Made by a program: the position numbers and the translations under genes. 64,000 nt of DNA from an uncultured Gammaproteobacteria bacterium (GTDB taxonomy: Bacteria; Pseudomonadota; Gammaproteobacteria; Arenicellales; Poriferihabitantaceae). Each line of letters opens with the position of its first letter. Positions within the stretch are counted from its first letter, which is position 1. The stretch covers positions 62,001-126,000 of the forward strand of contig CALKKV010000057.1 in assembly GCA_937992195.1 (NCBI GenBank), read 5' to 3'. Positions 56,877 through 64,000 of the stretch are shown piece by piece. The notes under the pieces are model-generated. The model had not been told where the DNA came from and did not search any database. It was given only the letters and a program-made list of their open reading frames with translations.

Positions 56877-57725
56877 TCAAACTTTTTTCATTAAGCATTC
56901 TAGAAAATTGGAAATTTCATTCGGCTGTACTATCGCGTTTCGAATAAGCTCATCAAAGCGTCGAGAGAAAAAACGAATATGTTCAGTACTATTGAGCACG
57001 AGATACGATTGGCCAATAAAGATCACAGCCCGCATTGGCCCAAATAACGTAAAGGCAGCAGTATGAATCTCTCTGCTATCAAATAAAAACCAGCGAAACC
57101 TGGGGTAGAGTTCATCCACCAAACTCTTCATATGCTGCAGCTGTTCGAGACGCATTTCTTTTGAAAGATCAGACCAAATTCCTTCACCCCTTGCAAACCC
57201 CTCGATGTCTTGGATAGACTGACAAACCTCCATCTCAGATTCTTCTCTTCTTTGCTGAATTAACAACACATGGGTATCACGAATACTCTGATCGGTTTTA
57301 CCTAAGCCATAGCGTTTAAATTCATAGCTTGCAACGTGTTCGGTTTTACATAGATCAGGTAAGGTCGCTGGTATATAACGCACTTTGTAATTGCTGGCCT
57401 CTTGATGCCATTGCAACAATTTTTGATTGGCCGAAGACTCGGAGAAATCTTCAAACTCCAAAGGTTCAGTAAGCACATCTGCAGCTAACGTACCGTGACT
57501 GGTGAGACCTAGTAGCCAGTCAACACTGACTTGATATTGTTCAGCAATCGCTGCGATGGTATCCGCTCTGGGCAGCCTTGAATTTCTATTGGATAGCAGC
57601 TGCGACAATGTTGACCGATCGACATCTATCGATGCAGCAAACTTCGAATGATTTAGCCCGCTACTTGAGATAACTTGTTCAATCCGTTCTCGAAATATAG
57701 CTACCCGATCGCGATGTTTCACCAC
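56877..57725 (-). CDS. XRE-family transcriptional regulator with unknown C-terminal domain
   Basis: 282 residues. An N-terminal helix-turn-helix (about 10-72; SKFAASIDVDRSTLSQLLS) is of the XRE/Cro type. The C-terminal 200 residues do not resemble a known ligand domain to me; they include RYIPATLPDLCKTEHV and FRWFLFDSREIHTAAFTLFG. It starts with GTG at 57725, overlapping the MttB stop by 7 bases, and lies between the methyltransferase and FAD/GcvT genes, so it is translationally tied to the operon and probably autoregulates it. The divergent region 59240-59426 is a likely target. Confidence 0.82.
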   Translation of the reverse strand: MVKHRDRVAIFRERIEQVISSSGLNHSKFAASIDVDRSTLSQLLSNRNSRLPRADTIAAIAEQYQVSVDWLLGLTSHGTLAADVLTEPLEFEDFSESSANQKLLQWHQEASNYKVRYIPATLPDLCKTEHVASYEFKRYGLGKTDQSIRDTHVLLIQQRREESEMEVCQSIQDIEGFARGEGIWSDLSKEMRLEQLQHMKSLVDELYPRFRWFLFDSREIHTAAFTLFGPMRAVIFIGQSYLVLNSTEHIRFFSRRFDELIRNAIVQPNEISNFLECLMKKV

Positions 57726-59239
57726 TGCACCTTAATTTCTGATCGGCGCTTTTCAACATACGCCGTTAACGACTCTTCTACAGCTGGATCGATCGCGGGC
57801 TTCTGATAGCTCGCTAAAAGCTCTTTAAAAATAGTGTTTGCTCTTTGGTCAGCAGTTTTCGACCCAGTTTCTTCCCAAGTCTCAAAGTTACTCCAGTCAG
57901 CCACCAACGGTTTATAGAACGCATCTTTGTATCTTGACATGGTATGACTTGTACCAAAGTGATGACCACCTGCCCCCACTTCTTTGATTGCTTCGAGCGC
58001 CAGATCTTCTTCCGTTACCGTGATCGGCTTTAAGGTCTCAACCATCATCTGCACCATTTCCATATCGAGGATGAATTTTTCAAATGAGGCGCACAATCCA
58101 CCTTCCAACCAGCCTCCACTATGTTTTATTAAATTTCCATGGGCCATTACAGCGCTCCATAAAGACATCTCTGACTCCCATGCAGACTGTGCATCAGGTG
58201 CATTCGCAGCATTGACGTTAGAGGTTCGATACGGGATTGCATATTTTCTAGACAATTGCCCGCCGGCAAGAACCGCGCGCGCATATTCTGGTGTCCCAAA
58301 GGCCGGAGCTCCGGTTTTCATATCAACATTTGATGTAAAACCGCCATACATGGCCGGGGCTCCCGGACTAACCATCTGGGTAATCGCAATCACACCAAGT
58401 GCTTCGGCATTTTGTTGAGCCAGCGCGCCACCAAGTGTGACAGGGCACATCGCCCCCGCTAATGTAAACGGCGTAACAACTACTGGCTGGTTGTATTCCG
58501 CCATCAACATCAAACCGTCCAACATTGGCCCGTCCACTTTCAAAGGAGAATTGGTATTCACCACGGTCAATATACTCGGCTGCTTCTTTAGCGTTTCGTC
58601 GTCGATTTGACGAGCAAGTTTGATCATCTCAATCGCATCTTCAACCTTGCCGTTTCCGAGGCTATAACAATGCCATGGTTTCTCACTGAGTGTTGTAAAC
58701 CCCAGATATGCGTCCAGATGCCGCGTGTGTGCAGGCAAATCGGTTGGCTCAACTGGATAACCCGAGAACAATCCAATCACATTGAAGATCTGCCCCAGCT
58801 TAAGAAACCGACTGTAGTCTTCAAAATTCCCGCTCCGTCGGCCATGATCTAGATCTGATGCATTTGGCGGACTTGCAACCGTCGAAAAGTTGATATGGTT
58901 GCCACCGTATACGCTGTTGTATATCGGATTCCTCGCGTGCAACGTAAACTCTGACGGCACGCTGGCTATTTTTTCCATCACCAGAGCACGATCCATACAC
59001 ACATATCCTGTCCCAGGATCAATCTTTGCACCATGCTCTACCATCAGAGCCCGCGCTCGATCGTTGACGATCTGCAATCCTGTGTCTTCTAATATTCGCA
59101 TTGATCCGTCATGGATCGCTTCCAATGCCTCTGGGCTTAAAACTTCAATGGGCGGAAATGGATTACGTAACTGCTTTACAGGTAACTGCTCAAGGGACTT
59201 CTCAGCACCTGTATTGCTACGTCGATTTCTTCTGCTCAT
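57719..59239 (-). CDS. MttB superfamily methyltransferase without pyrrolysine (copy 2)
   Basis: 506-residue MttB homologue with no in-frame amber codon. The N-terminus is short and basic (MSRRNRRSNTGAE), and the TIM-barrel part runs from about 35 to 495 (EKPWHCYSLGNGKVEDAIEM, AGGHHFGTSHTMSRYKDAF). It is only distantly related to copy 1 at 21198. The partner gene for a corrinoid protein is absent; instead an XRE regulator and an FAD/GcvT enzyme follow. The ATG has a GAGGCG site. Likely a corrinoid- or folate-linked demethylase of a quaternary or N-methylated amine; the substrate cannot be inferred. It is divergent from the desaturase gene. Confidence 0.85.
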   Translation of the reverse strand: MSRRNRRSNTGAEKSLEQLPVKQLRNPFPPIEVLSPEALEAIHDGSMRILEDTGLQIVNDRARALMVEHGAKIDPGTGYVCMDRALVMEKIASVPSEFTLHARNPIYNSVYGGNHINFSTVASPPNASDLDHGRRSGNFEDYSRFLKLGQIFNVIGLFSGYPVEPTDLPAHTRHLDAYLGFTTLSEKPWHCYSLGNGKVEDAIEMIKLARQIDDETLKKQPSILTVVNTNSPLKVDGPMLDGLMLMAEYNQPVVVTPFTLAGAMCPVTLGGALAQQNAEALGVIAITQMVSPGAPAMYGGFTSNVDMKTGAPAFGTPEYARAVLAGGQLSRKYAIPYRTSNVNAANAPDAQSAWESEMSLWSAVMAHGNLIKHSGGWLEGGLCASFEKFILDMEMVQMMVETLKPITVTEEDLALEAIKEVGAGGHHFGTSHTMSRYKDAFYKPLVADWSNFETWEETGSKTADQRANTIFKELLASYQKPAIDPAVEESLTAYVEKRRSEIKVQW

Positions 59240-59268
59240 GTGTTCGCCTCATCCGGATGAGCCTTAAA

Positions 59269-59402
59269 TTAATCCATTTTGATGAATTAATAAACTACTG
59301 TTTACTTAAATAAACATATTTGGATCTAAGGTTACTAAAAACAGAGCTATGTAGCGCAAACCCGCATTGCTATGAGGACCAATGCAATATCAAACTGCAT
59401 TG
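59269..59402. promoter_or_regulatory. Inverted-repeat cluster in the divergent MttB2-desaturase promoter region
   Basis: Three repeats lie in this 187-base divergent gap. At 59269-59290 the arms TTAATCCAT and ATGAATTAA pair with one mismatch. At 59299-59316 TGTTTA-N6-TAAACA is perfect. At 59380-59402 CAATGCA-N9-TGCATTG is perfect, with a third half-site GCATTG at 59364-59369. These could bind the XRE regulator or another dimeric protein and control both directions. Confidence 0.45.
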
Positions 59403-59426
59403 CATAAAAGATAAATCGGAGGTGAT

Positions 59427-60338
59427 ATGAAGGTGCGTGGAAAAATACCGAGATCACGGCTGTCTATCGAGTGGCCGACTTTAGGATTGATTGCAGCAAA
59501 CTATCTGCTTTGGACTGCCTGTTTATTGGCAGGCAAAGCGATGCCAATCGCCAGTGCGATTTTGATGTGCGTGGTGTTGACTCTTCAAAGTTCAATAGTG
59601 CATGAGCTTATTCACGGTCATCCTACTAATCATAACGCCTTGAACTTTTGTCTGGGTATACTTCCCCTTACTTTGTGGTATCCGATCCATCTCTTTAAGG
59701 AAACCCACCTCAGACACCACGAAAATATTCATATCACTATTCCTGACGTCGACCCCGAGAGTTACTTTTGTTGGTTTGGTTGTTGGCAACAAAAATCAAA
59801 GCTGGGTAGATTTTATGCACTGGCAAACATGACGCTTGTAGGCAGATTACTATTCTCGGTACCGAATACACTACTAGAGATATTACAACGCGCAATTATT
59901 GATTTACGTACCGGGACGTCGATTCAACGAATGCATTGGTTCATACATTTTTGTTTAGTCATCTTAATATTTGTTCTTATCATCAGATTAGATTCAATGC
60001 CATTGGCTGTTTATATCGCTTGTGCAGCGATAGCCCATTCAATGATCTCCATTAGAGCATTTTTCGAACACCGCCCAGCACCAGACCCAATGCATCGAAG
60101 CGTTATTGTCCAAAGCAATTGGTTTTTTCAATTACTATTTCTTAACAACAATTTCCACGCAGTCCATCACCGCTATCCTAGCCTCCCCTGGTATCGTCTT
60201 TCTTCTTTATATAAAGAAATCCAAAGCGATGTATTGGAAAAAAACCAACGCTTCTATTTCAGCGGGTACAGTAAATGGCTGACTTTTCTGTTCCGTCCAG
60301 TCCACTCCCCTATTCACCCTGGACCGCTAACCAAATAA
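59427..60338 (+). CDS. Membrane fatty-acid desaturase-like protein
   Basis: 303 residues with four to five TM helices and the three histidine boxes of diiron membrane desaturases/hydroxylases: HELIHGHP (59-66), HLRHHENIH (94-102) and NNFHAVHHRYP (near 250). These proteins use O2 and two electrons to desaturate or hydroxylate lipids, though some act on small molecules. A strong CGGAGG ribosome site precedes the ATG. The gene is divergent from the MttB homologue, and the PhnD-like gene follows only 4 bases on, so they form a unit. No electron-transfer partner is adjacent. Confidence 0.85.
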   Translation: MKVRGKIPRSRLSIEWPTLGLIAANYLLWTACLLAGKAMPIASAILMCVVLTLQSSIVHELIHGHPTNHNALNFCLGILPLTLWYPIHLFKETHLRHHENIHITIPDVDPESYFCWFGCWQQKSKLGRFYALANMTLVGRLLFSVPNTLLEILQRAIIDLRTGTSIQRMHWFIHFCLVILIFVLIIRLDSMPLAVYIACAAIAHSMISIRAFFEHRPAPDPMHRSVIVQSNWFFQLLFLNNNFHAVHHRYPSLPWYRLSSLYKEIQSDVLEKNQRFYFSGYSKWLTFLFRPVHSPIHPGPLTK

Positions 60339-60342
60339 ATCA

Positions 60343-61182
60343 ATGATTGCCACACAGAATCCACAAGATGCGGCTCACCAGATGATTGGCTGCGGTATGT
60401 ATGCCATTTCGAGCAGCTTAGAAACAGCCTGGTGCAATCTGTTAGGTGGTTTCGAAATCAACAATCTGGAGGGAAATTTTAGCCCGACACTAGGAAATAT
60501 TAATATCGAGTTTTCTACAGCAGACGAGATCTATACGGCTAAAAATTGTTTATTTGCTCAAACCTGCGGACTCCCGTATTTAAAAAAATGGCAAAAAAGT
60601 CATGGGGTGATCTGTGTCCCAAAGTTTGATATCGACGGGTGCCAAGGGTTGAGCTATCGAAGCTGGTTTATCAAAAAGAAAACAAACGGCAGAAACAAAC
60701 TAGAAGACTTTCAGAATACACGTGCTGCGATCAACAGTTGGGAATCCAACAGCGGCATGAATGCACTGCGCTTCGCAGTAAGTAATTTGGACATTCGCAA
60801 ACCATTCTTCAGCGAGGTACAACTTACCGGCGCGCATCACCAAAGCGCCCTCTCAGTGGCAAAGGGAACAGCTGATATCGCTGCGATTGACGCCGTTACC
60901 TTCTACTTTTTGTCTGCCGTATATCCAGAAATAATCGAAAAGATCGAAGTATTTGATCAATCAGTGCTCACACCCGGCTTACCTTTTATACACAATAGAA
61001 ATTCTGCATTCACAGCAGAAGAAATCACTTTAGCGCTCAATCTCGCTTTAAATAAATATCAGCAATCAACTGCAAACCCCCTGAAAATAACCAGTTTCCA
61101 ACAGGTGGATGAATCCAGCTATTTGGAAATTCAGAGACTAGAACAGCGGTCAGTGAAAAACGGGTATCCAGTACTTGCATAG
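60343..61182 (+). CDS. PhnD-like substrate-binding domain protein without signal peptide
   Basis: 279 residues with the fold pattern of phosphate/phosphonate-type ABC substrate-binding proteins (PF12974): GCGMYAISSS at the start, then FAQTCGLPYLKKW and NSWESNSGMNALRFAV. Unlike a true periplasmic binding protein, there is no signal peptide or lipobox, so it is probably cytoplasmic. ABC permease and ATPase genes are absent. Such soluble forms are common and of unknown role, perhaps ligand sensors. It starts 4 bases after the desaturase stop, an arrangement that argues for coupled function. The ligand is unknown. Confidence 0.75.
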   Translation: MIATQNPQDAAHQMIGCGMYAISSSLETAWCNLLGGFEINNLEGNFSPTLGNINIEFSTADEIYTAKNCLFAQTCGLPYLKKWQKSHGVICVPKFDIDGCQGLSYRSWFIKKKTNGRNKLEDFQNTRAAINSWESNSGMNALRFAVSNLDIRKPFFSEVQLTGAHHQSALSVAKGTADIAAIDAVTFYFLSAVYPEIIEKIEVFDQSVLTPGLPFIHNRNSAFTAEEITLALNLALNKYQQSTANPLKITSFQQVDESSYLEIQRLEQRSVKNGYPVLA

Positions 61183-61252
61183 TGACAGGAGTTTGTTACT
61201 GACTGGTACCCGATCTCACATCAACACAAAATGTTATTAAATCGACTTAAAT

Positions 61253-61723
61253 CTATCCGCCAGTCGCTGCTTTTGCAAAGTTCTGAAGCGCCCCAGAAAC
61301 CTTCTCCAACAAGCCGTCACAACCCGACATACCGTGTCTTTTAGCGAGATAGTCTGGAGAGTTGTATCCCAGGTAAGTCTTACCGTCTTCACCCTGCCAA
61401 ATCAGCGCTTTCATCGGTAAATCAATACCTGCAGACTGAGCACAATTCATCAAACCTGTGCCCACCTTAGGGTTTCCAAAAATAACGACCGTTGTAGGGC
61501 GAAGCTCCTGGTCTACTGATTGTGCACCTGCTGCGTGATCAATAACCGCGAACACTTTCATTCCTTTCTCTTCGAGCACAGAAGTCAACTTCTCAACAGT
61601 AGCGCCCACATCTGCATTGCTCTCTGTTGTAGTTAAACCATTATCTGCAGCAACAATTTGGCCAGAAAATAACGCTAAAAACGCGGAAAGAAAGATAGGG
61701 GCAATCGTATTTTTTTGTTTCAT
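61253..61723 (-). CDS. Exported DUF302-domain protein
   Basis: 156 residues. A signal peptide (hydrophobic IFLSAFLALFSGQIVA, cleavage near residue 25) is followed by a DUF302 domain (about 38-150; VEKLTSVLEEKGMKVFAVIDHAAGA, core EKGMKVFAVIDH; and PTTVVIFGNPKVGT). The function of the family is not established. A small C-terminal stretch with MSGCDGLLEK contains one of two cysteines. It is convergent with the PhnD-like gene, and stands alone on the minus strand. Confidence 0.8.
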   Translation of the reverse strand: MKQKNTIAPIFLSAFLALFSGQIVAADNGLTTTESNADVGATVEKLTSVLEEKGMKVFAVIDHAAGAQSVDQELRPTTVVIFGNPKVGTGLMNCAQSAGIDLPMKALIWQGEDGKTYLGYNSPDYLAKRHGMSGCDGLLEKVSGALQNFAKAATGG

Positions 61724-62129
61724 TAGTACTCCATTTCAGAGGTAAATTAGTAGTTAGCGAACGGAAAATGGTTATGTACCATGATCTCCATAGCGGAACC
61801 TATAATTTACAGTATTTTGAACTGGGGATTGAGAATGAAAACCTACCATTTATATATTTTCAGTTTCGACGCAAGACGCTCTGCTTCAAGCGATCCTGAT
61901 AAGCGGTCACCACGGACAGACAGGCGGTAATTAGCTGTTTCTAAAAGGAAAAAACGTGAATTTTCACAGTTTTTTGGCTTGTTGTGATCTAGTGGTTTCG
62001 TTAACATATCAGTCAGATAGAAGAACTCCATATGGAAAGCAAATCTAATTAAGGAGCATTTCGGAGTTATTCTGCTGTTTTACTAGAACCGATGTCGAAT
62101 ACCCTTCGATTGAGTCATGAGGTGACAAA
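61724..62129. other. 406-base region without a clear gene
   Basis: Between the DUF302 and unknown genes, both facing away. It holds the promoters of both and short frames of 43 and 62 codons without a convincing ribosome site. No terminator, repeat or RNA gene is evident. It is AT-rich. Confidence 0.5.
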
Positions 62130-62723
62130 ATGGGCGTGAAAGATAGAGCTTTTACTTGGTCCGAAATTACGAACAAAGCCGTATACGGTGTTAACACGCA
62201 CCACACTGCGGGATATCCCGTAAAATCCAGCGATCTTGAAGAACTAAACAGTTCGATCGAGAAATGGAGTCAGTTCCTTAGACATGTATTCTTGGGATCT
62301 TCCCTTGGATATGTCAGCGAAGAGGATATCGAACAGTTGTCTCTAGAGGATACAGAGCGTTACCTCGACGTCAAAATTCAGCTTTCACGCTGCTTCTCCT
62401 CGGTGCAAGACGATATTTTAGCCAACCGCCTGGAAACCATCTGCAACGATATCCGTAAGAATAGCTACAAGTTTATTTCTGCAACGTTACCGGACTTAAA
62501 CGAGAACAGTCGTCACATGGTGGACATGAAAAATAACACCGGAATGATGAACAACATTGCGACAAACGCAAATCCTGCAGGGGAATACAGCAGAAGTCTT
62601 GCAATGCAGCGGAAGAAGGTGATGTCGACTATTAACCGCCAACACCGCGACGTGATCCATGGATTAGCGCAACTAAATACCAAGATCTCTAATAATTTGT
62701 ATTCCGAACAATTCGAACTATAG
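62130..62723 (+). CDS. Hypothetical protein of 197 residues
   Basis: I do not recognise a family. The sequence is hydrophilic and helix-rich, without signal peptide or TM; the middle part (EDTERYLDVKIQLSRCF, about 72-88) looks coiled. A charged stretch NNTGMMNNIATNANPAGEYSRS (about 137-158) precedes a basic C-terminal helix (RKKVMSTINRQHRDVIHGL, about 162-180). The GAGGTGAC ribosome site before the ATG and a strong terminator downstream (62801) support a real gene. No neighbour suggests a role. Confidence 0.55.
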   Translation: MGVKDRAFTWSEITNKAVYGVNTHHTAGYPVKSSDLEELNSSIEKWSQFLRHVFLGSSLGYVSEEDIEQLSLEDTERYLDVKIQLSRCFSSVQDDILANRLETICNDIRKNSYKFISATLPDLNENSRHMVDMKNNTGMMNNIATNANPAGEYSRSLAMQRKKVMSTINRQHRDVIHGLAQLNTKISNNLYSEQFEL

Positions 62724-62800
62724 CTGCCGCATTGAGGCGCGTTTTCTGACTTACAGGCATCGAGTTACTAGCTCTGATTGACTTTGGATGAAACCCTTTA

Positions 62801-62828
62801 AAAAAACCCGCCGATGGCGGGTTTTTTT
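62801..62828 (+). terminator. Bidirectional rho-independent terminator
   Basis: AAAAAACCCGCC pairs with GGCGGGTTTTTT around a three-base loop (GAT), with seven T residues on both strands. It ends the unknown gene at 62130 on the plus strand and the aminotransferase at 62865 on the minus strand. Confidence 0.92.
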
Positions 62829-62864
62829 GCTTTATAGGGTTAGCTGTTTTTTTCGAACTATAAT

Positions 62865-64000
62865 TCAAGATGCTTTCGCCCATCTTTCGGACAGGATGCT
62901 ATCCAGTTTCGCACACAGCAAATCGCCATTTTCCTGGTTAAAAATAATCGGTGGTTTAATTTTGATCACGTTGTGCCAAGGGCCATCTGTACTCAGAAGA
63001 ACCCCTTCCTCACGCATGCGTTCCACAACGTAGCTCGCTTGGGTAGCGGCGGGAACCTGACTTTGTCGATCTTCCACCAGCTCAACGCCCAAGAACAATC
63101 CGTAGCCCCTAACATCACCAATAATCGGATAACGGTGAGACAAAGAATCCAGTTTCTTCTTTAAATGTAAACCACTAGCGGCAGCATGCGCCTGTAAATT
63201 CTCATCTTCAATCACATCCAAAACCGCATTCCCCACGGCACAGGAAACTGGGTTTCCGCCGAAGGTGTTGAAATACTCCATACCATTGGTGAAGCTCTTC
63301 GCAATCTCATCTGTTGTAATGACTGCACCAATCGGATGACCGTTCCCTGCCGGTTTTCCCAGGGTAATGATGTCAGGAACAACCGACTGTGTTTCAAATG
63401 CCCAAAAATGCGAGCCTACTCTGCCAAATCCAGTTTGTACCTCGTCAGCAATGCAAACGCCTCCAGCCTCTCGGATAGAAGCATAAACGGATTGCAAATA
63501 ACCGTTTGGCAAAACCAATTGTCCACCGCAGCCTGGAATTGCCTCGCAAATAAAAGCTGCAATAGCGTGGTGCAAACCATTTTCGCTGAGTAACTCTCTT
63601 AAAGAAGCCGCGTGTTTCTCACCACTTGCTTCACTATCCAATGAAGAACGGTATAAATCCGGAACCGGTGCTTTATGCACCCACGCCGGCGCTCCACTTC
63701 CCCCAGGTCCATCATGCTTATAACCGCTAATGTCTATGAGCGAGCCCAGATTTCCATGGTATCCATGTTCAAGGCTCATTACATCGGATCGGCCCGTATG
63801 ACAAAACGCCATGCGCAATGCCAAATCATTGGCTTCACTGCCGCTATTCACAAAAAAGACTTTGTTGAGTGCTCCAGGGCTCTTTTTCAACAGTCGCTCC
63901 GCATACTCGTCCAAGCCACGATAGAGATAACGTGTATTGGTGTTTAAAACTCCCGCTGCGGCTCTCTCAGCTGCGACGACATGGGGATGACAATGACCGA
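62865..64000 (-). CDS. Class III aminotransferase-fold enzyme, ethanolamine-phosphate phospho-lyase-like (N-terminus outside the window)
   Basis: PLP enzyme whose frame stays open to the right edge, so about 378 residues are visible and the N-terminus is missing. Sequence at the edge reads GHCHPHVV, then [19 protein letters not shown], both typical of the family. Further on are [40 protein letters not shown] (core [11 protein letters not shown]), the acidic [13 protein letters not shown] and the Schiff-base lysine in [13 protein letters not shown]. The KxDGPGG pattern points to the ethanolamine-phosphate/5-phosphohydroxylysine phospho-lyase branch, which eliminates phosphate and ammonia to an aldehyde. 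A plain transaminase cannot be excluded. The 3' end faces a bidirectional terminator. Confidence 0.85.
   Translation of the reverse strand, partial: GHCHPHVVAAERAAAGVLNTNTRYLYRGLDEYAERLLKKSPGALNKVFFVNSGSEANDLALRMAFCHTGRSDVMSLEHGYHGNLGSLIDISGYKHDGPGGSGAPAWVHKAPVPDLYRSSLDSEASGEKHAASLRELLSENGLHHAIAAFICEAIPGCGGQLVLPNGYLQSVYASIREAGGVCIADEVQTGFGRVGSHFWAFETQSVVPDIITLGKPAGNGHPIGAVITTDEIAKSFTNGMEYFNTFGGNPVSCAVGNAVLDVIEDENLQAHAAASGLHLKKKLDSLSHRYPIIGDVRGYGLFLGVELVEDRQSQVPAATQASYVVERMREEGVLLSTDGPWHNVIKIKPPIIFNQENGDLLCAKLDSILSERWAKAS

Noticed and set aside
61768-61899. 43-codon plus-strand frame in the 61724-62129 gap
   Set aside because: Weak ribosome site and no recognisable features.
61843-62031. 62-codon minus-strand frame in the same gap
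   Set aside because: No ribosome site upstream of its ATG, overlaps the other short frame on the opposite strand, no family resemblance.

Overview
This window looks like chromosome of a free-living, probably marine, gammaproteobacterium of moderate GC. The evidence is gene order: recA-recX-alaS-lysC-csrA-tRNA-Ser-tRNA-Arg, rpsP-rimM-trmD-rplS, ndk-rlmN-pilW-rodZ-hisS-yfgM-bamB-der, and pilT-pilU divergent from yggS-proC-yggT are all typical of that class. Demethylation-type genes for quaternary amines suggest a marine lifestyle of the Leucothrix, Arenicella or Granulosicoccus kind. That placement is inference; no rRNA gene is present. I see no phage, insertion sequence or CRISPR array.

Layout. 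1-1209: end of a GTPase/DUF3482 protein. 1295-5911: twitching-motility ATPases PilU and PilT, divergent from yggS-proC-yggT. 5908-9853: AmpG-like transporter, pyrE, a Sel1-repeat protein and a P-II protein. 10067-16830: two tRNAs, csrA, lysC, alaS, recX and recA, all on the minus strand. 17299-18670: sixA and a methyltransferase. 18740-26028: accessory region 1, with an FAD/GcvT oxidoreductase, a non-pyrrolysine MttB-family methyltransferase, a GlxA/AraC regulator, a beta-hydroxyacid dehydrogenase and a CoA-ester lyase. 26544-31337: a Cache-HAMP membrane sensor without output domain, an aminotransferase and relA. 31422-37443: a possible 58-residue gene, a small lipoprotein, yjbQ, xerD, a helical-repeat protein and the rplS-trmD-rimM-rpsP operon. 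37610-50624: xseA, a degenerate LytM protein, der, bamB, yfgM, hisS, rodZ, pilW, rlmN, ndk, mtaB and iscA. 50879-54375: a membrane-embedded aminopropyltransferase-like protein, a HAD phosphatase and a CHMI-type tautomerase. 54424-61182: accessory region 2, with a second FAD/GcvT protein, an XRE regulator and a second MttB homologue, divergent from a desaturase and a cytosolic PhnD-like protein. 61253-64000: a DUF302 protein, an unknown protein and the C-terminal part of an ethanolamine-phosphate-lyase-like class III aminotransferase.

The most interesting content is the repeated module of MttB homologue plus DMGDH-like FAD/GcvT protein. It occurs twice, about 32 kb apart, under two unrelated regulator families and with no corrinoid protein nearby. 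The second copy shares an inverted-repeat-rich intergenic region with a desaturase/PhnD-like pair. A reasonable hypothesis is two aerobic, folate-linked N-demethylation pathways for different N-methylated compounds. The substrates cannot be read from the sequence.

Other points of note: a recA promoter whose -10 overlaps a perfect GTTCTC-N6-GAGAAC palindrome, with no classical gammaproteobacterial LexA box; a CsrA with an acidic, glutamine-rich tail; and a strong terminator hairpin inside the 5' end of the reading frame downstream of rplS.
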